NCBI RefSeq assembly: GCF_900105475.1
Contig: NZ_LT629777.1
Span: forward strand, 1,364,001-1,428,000
Length of the DNA stretch: 64,000 nt
Origin: Pseudomonas asplenii
GTDB taxonomy: Bacteria; Pseudomonadota; Gammaproteobacteria; Pseudomonadales; Pseudomonadaceae
Direction of reading: 5' to 3'
In this document: positions 45,496 to 54,086 of the stretch, piece by piece
Layout of the letters: each line of letters starts with the position of its first letter
Position numbering within the stretch: position 1 is the first letter of the stretch
The notes under the pieces: generated by a model
The model's database searches: none
Seen by the model: only the letters and a program-made list of their open reading frames with translations
Told to the model about the DNA's origin: nothing
Translations under genes and position numbers: made by a program

Positions 45496-46680
45496 ATGTG
45501 GTACAACGGTTTCCTTGACCTGTCAGCCTGGCAACTGGTGGCGGTCACCCTGTTGATGACCCACGTGACCATCGTCGGCGTCACGGTTTATCTGCACCGC
45601 TATTCCGCCCACCGCTCCCTGGAGCTGAACGGCGGTCTCAAGCACTTCTTCCGTTTCTGGCTGTGGCTGACCACGGCACAGAATACCCGCGAGTGGACCG
45701 CAATCCACCGTAAACATCACGCAAAATGCGAAACTGTCGATGATCCCCACAGTCCGGTGGTCCTCGGCCTCTCGACCGTGCTGCGCACCGGGGCCGAACT
45801 GTACCGGGCCGAGGCACGCAACGCCGAGACCCTGCGCATCTACGGCAAGAACTGCCCGGACGACTGGCTGGAGCGCAACCTCTACAGCCGCTACAAGATG
45901 CTGGGCGTGGCGCTGATGGGTATTATCGACCTGCTGTTGTTCGGCGCCATCGGCATCACCATCTGGGCGATCCAGATGATGTGGATTCCGTTCTGGGCCG
46001 CCGGCGTGATCAACGGCCTGGGCCATGCCATCGGCTATCGCAACTTCGAGTGCCGCGACGCCGCCACCAACCTGGTGCCCTGGGGCATCCTGATCGGCGG
46101 CGAAGAGTTGCACAACAACCATCACACCTATCCCAACTCGGCCAAGCTCTCGGTGAAGGCATGGGAGTTCGACCTGGGTTGGGCCTGGATCAAGGTCTTC
46201 AGCTTCCTGCGTCTGGCCAGGGTACAGCGTGTCGCGCCGATCGCCCACCGGGTCGAGGGCAAGGGCCACCTGGACATGGACACCGCGATGGCGATTCTCA
46301 ACAACCGCTTCCAGATCATGGCCCAGTACCGCAAGCTGGTGATCGCTCCGCTGGTGAAACAGGAACTGGCCAAGGTCGATCATTCCGTGCGCCAGAAATT
46401 CCGCCGGGCCAAGCGCCTGCTGTCGCGCGAGACCAGCCTGCTCAACGACAAGCACCAATTGCATATCGAAGGCATGCTGGAGCACAGCCAGGCGCTGAAA
46501 GTAATTTACGAGAAACGCCTGGCGCTACAACAGATCTGGGTCAAGACCAGTTCGAATGGCCACGACATGCTCGCGGCGATCAAGGACTGGGTCCATGAAG
46601 CCGAGGCCAGCGGTATTCATTCGCTGCGCGAGTTCGCCAATCAGCTGAAAACCTACTCCCTGCGCCCCAGCGCCGCCTGA
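45496..46680 (+). CDS. desA: acyl-lipid delta-9 desaturase DesA
   Basis: A 394-residue membrane desaturase, the length of P. aeruginosa DesA. The ATG at 45496 (MWYNGFLDLSAWQLV) was chosen over an earlier in-frame start. Histidine boxes are HRYSAH, HRKHH and HNNHH (GGEELHNNHHTYPNSAKLS). It introduces double bonds into acyl chains of membrane phospholipids, adjusting fluidity. A C-terminal region of about 110 residues after the catalytic part is predicted helical. It is divergent from the EAL-GGDEF gene. Confidence 0.93.
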   Translation: MWYNGFLDLSAWQLVAVTLLMTHVTIVGVTVYLHRYSAHRSLELNGGLKHFFRFWLWLTTAQNTREWTAIHRKHHAKCETVDDPHSPVVLGLSTVLRTGAELYRAEARNAETLRIYGKNCPDDWLERNLYSRYKMLGVALMGIIDLLLFGAIGITIWAIQMMWIPFWAAGVINGLGHAIGYRNFECRDAATNLVPWGILIGGEELHNNHHTYPNSAKLSVKAWEFDLGWAWIKVFSFLRLARVQRVAPIAHRVEGKGHLDMDTAMAILNNRFQIMAQYRKLVIAPLVKQELAKVDHSVRQKFRRAKRLLSRETSLLNDKHQLHIEGMLEHSQALKVIYEKRLALQQIWVKTSSNGHDMLAAIKDWVHEAEASGIHSLREFANQLKTYSLRPSAA

Positions 46681-46689
46681 ACACCGCTG

Positions 46690-46722
46690 ATCGGCGCGCC
46701 TCGTTACGAGGCGCGCCGTTCG
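46690..46722 (+). terminator. hairpin after desA
   Basis: CGGCGCGCCTCG (46692-46703), loop TTA, CGAGGCGCGCCG (46707-46718): a perfect 12-bp GC stem starting 12 bp after the desA stop. Only two T follow. Confidence 0.7.
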
Positions 46723-46829
46723 GAACTTAGCGTCCATTCATCTATCTCAAATGCACTTCGCCATCCCGGCGGTTTGTCAGTGTCGTCGTGCCAGGTATCG
46801 GCGCGGCCCACCCAGTGAGATGTGTGTCG

Positions 46830-47819
46830 ATGGTAATAAAAAAACCCAAACCGTCTTTGCTCAAACAGTGGCCGGAAGCCGCTGAAACCCTGCTTGCGCT
46901 GGTGCATGCACAGGGCGAGGTCGCGCGCCTGAGCGAGCGCGAACAACTGTTCAGTTCCCTGCTGGTCAGCGTCAATGCCGTACTCTGGGCCTTCGACTGG
47001 GAGGCCCGGCAGATGCTCTATGTCAGCCCGGCCTACGAGCGCATCTTCGGGCGCTCGGCCGGGCTGTTGCTGGCCGACTACGACGAGTGGCGCAACAGCA
47101 TCTACCCGGACGATCTCGACTACGCCGAGCGCAGCCTGGCCGAGGTGCTGGAAAAGGGCGCGGTGGAAGACCGCGAGTACCGCATCATCAGTGCCGATGG
47201 GGAAATCCGCTGGCTCAGCGACAAATGCTTCATCAGCCGCCAGGCCGAGCCGGACCAGCGGGTGATCGTGGTCGGGATCGCCGAGGACATCACCGAAAAG
47301 AAGCTGCTGGAAGACGAACTGCAGCGCCTGGCAACCACCGATGTACTGACCGGCAGCAGCAACCGTCGGCATTTCTTCGAATGTGCCCACCGCGAGTTCG
47401 AACAGGCGCGATTGCAGGGGTCGCCGCTGGCGTTCCTGCTGCTGGATATCGATGATTTCAAGCAGATCAACGACACCTACGGTCATCCGGCAGGCGACCA
47501 GGTGCTGCAACGGATCGCCGAAACCGGCCGCTCGGCACTGCGCAGCGGCGACCTGTTCGGACGTATCGGCGGCGAGGAGTTCGCCGCCCTGCTGCCCGGC
47601 TGTGCCCCGGACATGGCGCTGATGATCGCCGAGCGCCTGCAGCGGGAAATTCAGCGCCTGGCGTTCAACCAGGAAGGGGAAAACTTCGGCACCACCGTCA
47701 GCCAGGGCCTGACCAACCTGACAGCAGAGGATGAGTTACTCGACAGTCTGTTCGCCCGAGCAGACGGGGCGATGTATCAGGCCAAGCGCCAGGGCAAGAA
47801 TCAGATCGTGCTGGCGTAG
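46830..47819 (+). CDS. PAS-GGDEF diguanylate cyclase (PA0290-like)
   Basis: A 329-residue soluble protein from ATG 46830 (MVIKKPKPSLLK). A PAS domain (about 40-160, with LWAFDWEARQMLYVSPAYERIFG) is followed by a GGDEF domain with active-site GGEEF at 247-251. An inhibitory-site RxxD (Arg238-Asp241) lies five residues before it. It should make c-di-GMP under product inhibition. The PAS ligand is unknown. It follows desA, as does PA0290 in P. aeruginosa. Confidence 0.9.
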   Translation: MVIKKPKPSLLKQWPEAAETLLALVHAQGEVARLSEREQLFSSLLVSVNAVLWAFDWEARQMLYVSPAYERIFGRSAGLLLADYDEWRNSIYPDDLDYAERSLAEVLEKGAVEDREYRIISADGEIRWLSDKCFISRQAEPDQRVIVVGIAEDITEKKLLEDELQRLATTDVLTGSSNRRHFFECAHREFEQARLQGSPLAFLLLDIDDFKQINDTYGHPAGDQVLQRIAETGRSALRSGDLFGRIGGEEFAALLPGCAPDMALMIAERLQREIQRLAFNQEGENFGTTVSQGLTNLTAEDELLDSLFARADGAMYQAKRQGKNQIVLA

Positions 47820-47860
47820 ATCGTACTGGCGTAGCCCCGACTCCACAGGCGACACAGCAC

Positions 47861-47955
47861 CTGTAGGAGCCGGCTTGCTGGCGATAGCGGTGTAGCAGCC
47901 ACCGAAAGGGTCGACGCTCGGATCGCTATCGCCAGCAAGCCGGCTCCCACAAGGG
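47861..47955. repeat. REP inverted pair, GCTGGCGAT type
   Basis: CTGTAGGAGCCGGCTTGCTG plus GCGATAGCG is mirrored by CGCTATCGCCAGCAAGCCGG plus CTCCCACA, between convergent genes. Confidence 0.88.
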
Positions 47956-47963
47956 AAAGAGGG

Positions 47964-49175
47964 TCAGTTCTTGCGCAGTCGCGTCAGGTCCGCCAGGCCG
48001 ATCTTGAGCAGTCGCGCGGCACGGCTCTTGGCGACGTCCTCGATGCCCTCCCTGGGCGTCAGGTGCGCCAGTTGTGCCGCCAGGTTCATCGCCAGCGCTT
48101 CACGGGAATACACCCCGCCACCGAGCTGATAGATCGCCGCGATCAACTCCCGCAGTTCCAGCGGCAAGCGCCAGCGGGTACGCAGCGCGGAACCATAACT
48201 GGCGCCCAGCGCAAACAGCGACTCACCAATCTGCTCATCATCCAGCTCGCCACCCGCCTGCCGCCATTCCTGCAGACAGCGCAACAACGCCAGGTCGCCC
48301 AGACGGTGCAACAGCCCCGCGCAATAACAACGCTCCTGATCCAGATCGAACATCCGTGCCAACGTGCGTCCGTACTCGGCCGTGTGCAGCGACAACCCCC
48401 AATAGCGCTCGGCGTAATCGGCCAGAGCGGCGTCGCTGAGCTTGGCACTGCGCTTGAGGCTCAGGCCGAGGATCAGGTTCATGCTTTGGGCCGAGCCCAG
48501 GCGCATCAGGGCCTGGGCCAAGGTCTGTACCGCGCTGCCATGATGCTGCGCCGCACTGTTGGCGGCGGAGATCAGCACCGCAGTGATCTGCGGGTCGGTG
48601 GAGATTTCCTGCTCCAGCAGCTTGAGATCGAGGCCGGCAGGATTGAGGCTGCGTTTCACCGCAACCTGCACATCGGCCATCAGCGGCGCGCCATCCGACT
48701 GTTCGCGTCGCCGTTCGAGGAAAGTCTTGAGGTCCATACCCGGCGCCAGGGCCGGAATCTCGCAGGATACGCTCTGCCCGGCATCGAGCAGCAGATCCTG
48801 CAGGCGCTGGGTCAGGCCATCCATGTTGAGGGGTTTGGTCAGATAGGCCGTCGGTTGCAGCGGCAGGGCTTCGCGGACGCTGGCGATGTCGCTGCGCGAA
48901 CTGATCAGGATGAACGGCAACAGTGGATGACGTTTTTTCTGGCGAATGTTGTAGAGCAGACTCAAGCCATCGACGCCTGGCAACTCGCGGTCGGCAATCA
49001 CCAGATCGAAGGGCTGCTCGTTGAGTTGCTGCAAGGCATCCTGGCCATTGGCACAGAGTTCCAGCCGCGCATCACAACGCACCGTCAGCAGCACCTGTTT
49101 CAACAGGTCCCGTGCCCAAGGGTCCGCCTCGGCAATCAATACACGGGGTACAGCGGGCAAATCCAAAGCAGTCAT
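47964..49175 (-). CDS. response regulator with HDOD domain
   Basis: A 403-residue protein. The N-terminal receiver domain (about 10-130) has the phosphoacceptor Asp62 in DLVIADRELPG and the lysine in AYLTKPLNMDG. A C-terminal HDOD domain (about 150-390) contains CYCAGLLHRLGDLALL. HDOD proteins are noncatalytic HD-like signalling modules. No histidine kinase is adjacent. It follows gabT in the same direction, as PA0267 lies next to gabDT in P. aeruginosa. Confidence 0.85.
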   Translation of the reverse strand: MTALDLPAVPRVLIAEADPWARDLLKQVLLTVRCDARLELCANGQDALQQLNEQPFDLVIADRELPGVDGLSLLYNIRQKKRHPLLPFILISSRSDIASVREALPLQPTAYLTKPLNMDGLTQRLQDLLLDAGQSVSCEIPALAPGMDLKTFLERRREQSDGAPLMADVQVAVKRSLNPAGLDLKLLEQEISTDPQITAVLISAANSAAQHHGSAVQTLAQALMRLGSAQSMNLILGLSLKRSAKLSDAALADYAERYWGLSLHTAEYGRTLARMFDLDQERCYCAGLLHRLGDLALLRCLQEWRQAGGELDDEQIGESLFALGASYGSALRTRWRLPLELRELIAAIYQLGGGVYSREALAMNLAAQLAHLTPREGIEDVAKSRAARLLKIGLADLTRLRKN

Positions 49176-49261
49176 CTTGCACTCTCCGAGAGCAGTCCTG
49201 ACACATTAGTCAAAACAGCCGCCCAGATACAACCGGGCCCCCCGATTGGCGGATCCTGAAA

Positions 49262-49292
49262 CAAAAAAAACCCGCCGAAGCGGGTCTTTTTG
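49262..49292 (-). terminator. terminator of gabT
   Basis: ACCCGC (49270-49275) and GCGGGT (49280-49285) form a stem with a TTCG tetraloop on the minus strand, followed by eight T. On the plus strand it is followed by CTTTTTGT, so it could work both ways. Confidence 0.88.
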
Positions 49293-49308
49293 TCTAACGC
49301 ATCACGAC

Positions 49309-50589
49309 TCAGGCGAGTTCGGCGAAGCACTCTTCGATGATCGCCAGGCCCTTGTCCAACTGCTCATCCGGCGAGGTCAGCGGGACCAGCACGCGCAGGA
49401 CGTTGCCGTAGGTGCCGCAAGACAGCAGGATCAAGCCCTTGTCACGGGCCTTGGCGACGATCTGCGCCACGGCTGCCGCGTTCGGCTTGTGGCTGTCGCC
49501 GTCTTCGAACAGCTCGAGCGCGATCATCGCGCCCAGGGCACGCACTTCACCGATCACCGGGTGCTTGGCCTGGATCTTCTTCAGGCCACTGACCAGACGC
49601 TCGCCAACAGCCTTGCAGCGGTCCAGCAGGTGCTCTTCCTCGAACACTTCCATCACGGCCAGGGCCGCAGCGCAGGCAATCGGGCTACCGGCGTAGGTGC
49701 CGCCCAGGCCGCCCGGAGCGATGGCGTCCATGTATTCGGCCTTGCCGCACACACCGGCCAGCGGGAAGCCACCGGCGATGGACTTGGCGAAAGTGGTCAG
49801 GTCCGGAGCGACTCCCATCTGTTCCATGGCGAAGAAGGTACCGGTACGACCGGCGCCGGTTTGTACTTCGTCGGCGATCAGCAGGATGCCATGCTGGTCG
49901 CACAGGGCACGCAGGCGCTTCATGAACTCTTTGGGCGCGACGTAGAAACCACCTTCGCCCTGGACCGGCTCGATGATGATCGCGGCGATGTCACGGGGCT
50001 CGGCGTCGTTCTTGAAGATGCGCTCGATGCTGGCGATGGAGTCGTCGATGCTCACGCCGTGCAGTTCGTTCGGGTACAGCGCGCGGAAGATACCGCCGGG
50101 CATCAGGCCCATGCCGGCCGAGTAAGGCACGACTTTGCCGGTCAGGCCCAGGGTCATCATGGTGCGGCCGTGGTAGGCGCCGGTGAAGGCGATCACACCG
50201 GCGCGGCCAGTGGCGGCACGGGCGATCTTCACGGCGTTTTCCACCGCTTCGGAACCGGTGGTGACCAGCAGGGTTTTCTTGGCGAAATCACCCGGAACCT
50301 TGGCGTTCACTTTCTCGCACAGCTCTACGTAAGGTTCGTAGGCCAGGACCTGGAAGCAGGTGTGGGTCAGCTTGTTCAACTGCTCGGTCACTGCGGCGAT
50401 GATTTTCGGGTGCACGTGGCCAGTGTTCAGCACGGCGATACCGCCGGCGAAGTCGATGAACTCGCGACCTTCGACGTCGGTCACGGTGGCGTTCTTCGCC
50501 GACTCGGCGAAGATCGGGTGGATCTGGCCGACGCCGCGTGGAACGGCAGCCTGGCGGCGTTGCATCAAGGATTCGTTGGTCTTGCTCAT
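49309..50589 (-). CDS. gabT: 4-aminobutyrate aminotransferase GabT
   Basis: A 426-residue class III PLP aminotransferase. The ATG at 50589 follows GAGGACAAT; a GTG five codons upstream is less likely. The PLP lysine is Lys269 in TTFAKSIAGGFPLAG, with IADEVQTGAGRTG before it and GSEAVENAVKIARAAT at the phosphate site. It converts GABA and 2-oxoglutarate to succinate semialdehyde and glutamate. It is downstream of gabD, 176 bp apart. Confidence 0.95.
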   Translation of the reverse strand: MSKTNESLMQRRQAAVPRGVGQIHPIFAESAKNATVTDVEGREFIDFAGGIAVLNTGHVHPKIIAAVTEQLNKLTHTCFQVLAYEPYVELCEKVNAKVPGDFAKKTLLVTTGSEAVENAVKIARAATGRAGVIAFTGAYHGRTMMTLGLTGKVVPYSAGMGLMPGGIFRALYPNELHGVSIDDSIASIERIFKNDAEPRDIAAIIIEPVQGEGGFYVAPKEFMKRLRALCDQHGILLIADEVQTGAGRTGTFFAMEQMGVAPDLTTFAKSIAGGFPLAGVCGKAEYMDAIAPGGLGGTYAGSPIACAAALAVMEVFEEEHLLDRCKAVGERLVSGLKKIQAKHPVIGEVRALGAMIALELFEDGDSHKPNAAAVAQIVAKARDKGLILLSCGTYGNVLRVLVPLTSPDEQLDKGLAIIEECFAELA

Positions 50590-50765
50590 ATTGTCCTCAT
50601 TCACCGCTCATCGGGCGGCGTGGTTCAAGGATGACGCGGCAGAGAAAGCACTGCACCAGCATACGATGATCGACTGGCACAGCGTTCCGGCCACATGGGG
50701 AGTGACGTTTGAAACGCGACAGGGACAACGCTCTCGTGCCCCTGTCGCCGAACCATCCGACCGGG

Positions 50766-52208
50766 TCAGACGCCCAGGCAGAGATATTTGATTTCCAGGT
50801 AGTCTTCGATGCCGTACTTGGAACCTTCACGGCCCAGGCCCGAAGCCTTGATGCCACCAAACGGCGCGACTTCGTTGGAGATCAGCCCGGTGTTGACGCC
50901 GACCATGCCGTATTCCAGAGCCTCGGCCACGCGGAACACGCGGCCCAGGTCACGGGCGTAGAAGTAGGAAGCCAGGCCGAACTCGGTGTCGTTGGACATC
51001 GCGATGACGTCGGCTTCATCCTTGAAACGGAACAGCGGCGCCAGCGGCCCGAAGGTTTCTTCCTTGGCCACGGCAGCGTTGTTCGGCACGTTGACCAGTA
51101 CGGTCGGTTCGAAGAAGTTGCCTTCCATCGCGTTGCCGCCGGTCAGCACGGTGGCGCCTTTGCTCAGGGCATCGGCGATGTGCTCCTTGACCTTGGCCAC
51201 GGCTTTCTCGTCGATCAAGGGACCGGTGGTGGTGCCCTCTTCCAGGCCGTTGCCGATCTTCAGTTTGGCGACCGCCGCCTTGAGTTTCTCGGCAAAGGCA
51301 TCGTAGACACCTTCCTGCACGTACAGGCGGTTGGCGCAGACGCAGGTCTGGCCGTTGTTGCGGTACTTGGAGATGATCGCGCCCTCGACGGCCTTATCCA
51401 GGTCGGCGTCGTCGAACACGATGAACGGCGCGTTGCCGCCCAGCTCCAGGGAAACCTTTTTAATGTCCTTGGCACATTCGGCCATCAGTTGGCGACCGAT
51501 TTCGGTCGAGCCGGTGAAGGACAGCTTGCGCACGATCGGGTTGCTGGTCAGCTCGCCGCCGACTTCGCCGGCGCTGCCGGTGACCACGCTGAACACGCCT
51601 TGCGGAATGCCGGCACGCTGGGCCAGCTCGGCCAGGGCCAGAGCCGAGAACGGGGTCTGCGAAGCGGGCTTGAGCACCATGGTGCAACCGGCGGCCAGAG
51701 CTGGGCCGGCTTTACGGGTGATCATCGCGGCAGGGAAGTTCCACGGGGTGATCGCTGCGGTCACACCGATCGGCTGCTTGATCACGATCAGGCGCTTGTC
51801 GGGCTGGTGGCCGGGAATCACGTCGCCATAGACGCGCTTGGCTTCTTCGGCGAACCACTCGATGAAGGACGCGGCGTAGGTGATTTCGCCCTTGGCTTCG
51901 GCCAGCGGCTTGCCCTGCTCGAGGGTCATCAGCCGTGCCAGGTCGTCCTGGTTCTCGATCATCAGTTCGAACCAGCGACGCAGTTTGTTCGAACGCTCCT
52001 TGGCGGTCAGCGCGCGCCAGGCCGGCAGCGCCTTGTCGGCGGCTTCGATGGCACGGCGGGTTTCGGCAGCGCCCATCTTCGGCACGGTACCCAGGATTTC
52101 GCCGGTGGCCGGGTTGTTGACCTTGATCGTCTGACCATTGTCCGCGTCGGCCCAGGCCCCGTTGATGAAGGCTTGCTGGCGGAACAACTGGCTATCTTTG
52201 AGCTGCAT
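50766..52208 (-). CDS. gabD: succinate-semialdehyde dehydrogenase GabD
   Basis: A 480-residue aldehyde dehydrogenase with general base Glu255 (SLELGGNAPF) and nucleophile Cys289 (NNGQTCVCANR), plus TPWNFPAAM and FTGSTEIG in the cofactor domain. It oxidises succinate semialdehyde to succinate with NADP, completing the GABA shunt. A perfect 7-bp inverted repeat lies about 165 bp upstream. Confidence 0.95.
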   Translation of the reverse strand: MQLKDSQLFRQQAFINGAWADADNGQTIKVNNPATGEILGTVPKMGAAETRRAIEAADKALPAWRALTAKERSNKLRRWFELMIENQDDLARLMTLEQGKPLAEAKGEITYAASFIEWFAEEAKRVYGDVIPGHQPDKRLIVIKQPIGVTAAITPWNFPAAMITRKAGPALAAGCTMVLKPASQTPFSALALAELAQRAGIPQGVFSVVTGSAGEVGGELTSNPIVRKLSFTGSTEIGRQLMAECAKDIKKVSLELGGNAPFIVFDDADLDKAVEGAIISKYRNNGQTCVCANRLYVQEGVYDAFAEKLKAAVAKLKIGNGLEEGTTTGPLIDEKAVAKVKEHIADALSKGATVLTGGNAMEGNFFEPTVLVNVPNNAAVAKEETFGPLAPLFRFKDEADVIAMSNDTEFGLASYFYARDLGRVFRVAEALEYGMVGVNTGLISNEVAPFGGIKASGLGREGSKYGIEDYLEIKYLCLGV

Positions 52209-52654
52209 GTGGCTTTCCTTAACAGCACCGCGCGTGCGCGCAGCGTTTTATTGATTGTAGAAAGGCGCCTTGGGGGCTGCCGTCAGGAAGTTCATTCACC
52301 GGGCCGAAGCACATAAATAGCGCACAGAAGAGAGCCGTGCGGTTCAGCACCCAGACAGGAGCGTTTGAAATCTCAAACGAATCCTAGGATCAATGGGGTT
52401 AAAGGACAATAGTCTGTTCGAAAAAAAGAACGAGAACCGACACTTGGCAGGGATTTTCTGATCAGCGTCCCTTCGGGTCTGATGGTGCATCGGAAGGCGG
52501 CGCCAACCCGGAAAACCCAGGCCAATGCGCAGCAGAAAAACCATGGATCCGTTGCGCCAAAGCGCCAGAAGACGCTCTAGCCGGGCGCAAGGAGTGGCAG
52601 AGGCAGGAAAATGCACCACGGGGACGGCGTAAAGTCTCCGGCTGAAAACCACCG
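52209..52654. other. intergenic region before gabD and the tRNA gene
   Basis: Most of a 488-bp gap. The clearest structure is the palindrome at 52372-52389. ORFs on the minus strand here (for example 52344-52652) are rich in arginine and cysteine, have no ribosome site and were not accepted. Confidence 0.4.
52372..52389. promoter_or_regulatory. palindrome upstream of gabD
   Basis: CGTTTGA, AATC, TCAAACG: a perfect 7-bp inverted repeat in the gabD upstream region. A regulator site is possible; none is named. Confidence 0.35.
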
Positions 52655-52683
52655 TGGACGCCTAGGGTCGAGATAGGTATGAT
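52655..52683 (+). promoter_or_regulatory. promoter of tRNA-Arg
   Basis: TGGACG (52655-52660), 17-bp spacing, TATGAT (52678-52683), then a GC-rich stretch GGCGCCCGC typical of stringently controlled stable-RNA promoters, 13 bp before the mature tRNA. Confidence 0.55.
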
Positions 52684-52696
52684 GGCGCCCGCACAA

Positions 52697-52773
52697 GCAC
52701 TCGTAGCTCAGCTGGATAGAGTACTGCCCTCCGAAGGCAGGGGTCGTGGGTTCGAATCCCGCCGAGTGCGCCA
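52697..52773 (+). tRNA. tRNA-Arg (anticodon CCG)
   Basis: A 77-nt cloverleaf. The acceptor stem GCACTCG (52697-52703) pairs with CGAGTGC (52763-52769), G discriminator, encoded CCA (52771-52773). The anticodon stem CTGCC/GGCAG encloses CTCCGAA, giving anticodon CCG (52731-52733) for CGG codons. The T arm has GGTTCGAATCC. No attachment-site duplication was seen downstream. Confidence 0.96.
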
Positions 52774-52784
52774 TCTTTAACAAG

Positions 52785-52820
52785 AATGCCCTGGATCGTC
52801 GATCCGGGGCATTTTTGTTT
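52785..52820 (+). terminator. terminator of tRNA-Arg
   Basis: AATGCCCTGGATC (52785-52797) pairs with GATCCGGGGCATT (52801-52813) with one mismatch, followed by TTTGTTTT. Confidence 0.85.
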
Positions 52821-52842
52821 TCAGGATTCGTAAACCCCGCCT

Positions 52843-53388
52843 CTAGAAATTATCCATCACATTGCACATCGACGCCTTCGCCGTCTGCGTCGCATCGACG
52901 ATCTGCAACCACTCCTCACCTGCGCGCCGTTCATCCAGTTCAATCCGGCAGCCGCCGGCCATGGTTGCCTGCAGCTGGTAATCCACGCCGGGACGGGGCA
53001 CGAAGCTCAGGGTATTGAAGCACTGCCGGGCATAACGCTGTTGCGCCAGGTAATGAAACGCAATGGGCTTGTTCGCCGGGATAACCAGCTCCGACGAGAC
53101 GACATCCGCCGAGCGTGGTGCCATTCCTGGCATCCCCAGACGCTCACCGTTGCGATCAGTAAAGCCTGACTGCGCCGAAACCATCACACCGGCACCAGGG
53201 CTCGTCCAGTCCAGGCAGTTGCGTCCAGGCACCGCACGCACCATACCGTCACTGACGACACGTAGCCGGGCCGTTTCCCCCGCTTGCGGCGAGGTATAGG
53301 CGGTCGAGAACGAACGGATATTGGATACCTGACCACAACCGCCGAGCAGCACCAGGAGCATGGCAGGGGCAACACGTAGAATTTTCAT
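52843..53388 (-). CDS. hypothetical lipoprotein
   Basis: A 181-residue predicted lipoprotein (signal [12 protein letters not shown], then GQVSNIRSF). The start at 53388 was chosen; an ATG ten codons upstream is also possible. Mature features: repeated cysteines, [16 protein letters not shown] and [11 protein letters not shown]. No known family was recognised. It and the next lipoprotein lie downstream of, and codirectional with, the giant toxin-like gene; a functional link is not shown. Confidence 0.65.
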   Translation of the reverse strand: MKILRVAPAMLLVLLGGCGQVSNIRSFSTAYTSPQAGETARLRVVSDGMVRAVPGRNCLDWTSPGAGVMVSAQSGFTDRNGERLGMPGMAPRSADVVSSELVIPANKPIAFHYLAQQRYARQCFNTLSFVPRPGVDYQLQATMAGGCRIELDERRAGEEWLQIVDATQTAKASMCNVMDNF

Positions 53389-53504
53389 GGGCAATCGACT
53401 CGCTGAGAGCCTGTTCATGGCCTGTGGCGCTCAGCCCATAGGGCGTGAAAGATCGCCGAGCGTCACTCTTCAGCTCGTGAACAGGCTTGAGAAAGACAGG
53501 CCTG

Positions 53505-53849
53505 TCAGGGCTGACGGCAGTTCTGGGTGACGGACAGTTGCGGTGCCGGTTCGAAGCTCACGCGCTGCAAGCCATTGGCGCCCTGAAAGATGAAGTACTT
53601 GATGCGACAATCCTTGAACGTCGGCGAATAGCCCTCGGCCCTGAACCCCTCCCCCTTGACCTCCTTGGTCACGGTAGTGTTACGGCTCACCACCGCGAGC
53701 ACCTGTGGATAACTATCGCCCATCTTCACCCCCGGCTCGCCGGTGGTGGACATTGACGAGGCACAGCCACCAAGCCCCAGGGTCGCGAACAGTGCGGTCG
53801 CAACCCGATGGCCATGACGTGCCTGATTGACGTTGTTCCGGTTGTTCAT
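53505..53849 (-). CDS. hypothetical small lipoprotein
   Basis: A 114-residue predicted lipoprotein (ATALFATLGLGGC, then ASSMSTTGEP). GGAGAACAGCA precedes the ATG at 53849. The mature part has VTKEVKGEGFRAEGYSPTF and ends in two-cysteine spacing (FKDCRIKYF, TQNCRQP). No family was recognised. It lies 237 bp after the large toxin-like gene. Confidence 0.65.
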   Translation of the reverse strand: MNNRNNVNQARHGHRVATALFATLGLGGCASSMSTTGEPGVKMGDSYPQVLAVVSRNTTVTKEVKGEGFRAEGYSPTFKDCRIKYFIFQGANGLQRVSFEPAPQLSVTQNCRQP

Positions 53850-54086
53850 TGCTGTTCTCCATCCCTGAGTTTTTATCGACGACCTTCGCAAACCGCTGAC
53901 TCATTGATACGGCCAACCTTGCAGAGTTCCCTGTTAACTGGCAAGAAAACCCGGAGTCCTTCATGCAGTAGAAACGCGTGAGCACCGCATCAGTCTGTTC
54001 ACGGTATCGCGCTCCATCGAGAGGGGCGCAGCCGCCTTGATCCACTGCTGCGCACAATCGAGCAACCGGACCAGGGCGACCGACAC

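Noticed and set aside
52344..52652. 102-codon ORF before the tRNA gene
   Set aside because: Composition is unlike protein, no ribosome site, and it overlaps the gabD upstream palindrome.
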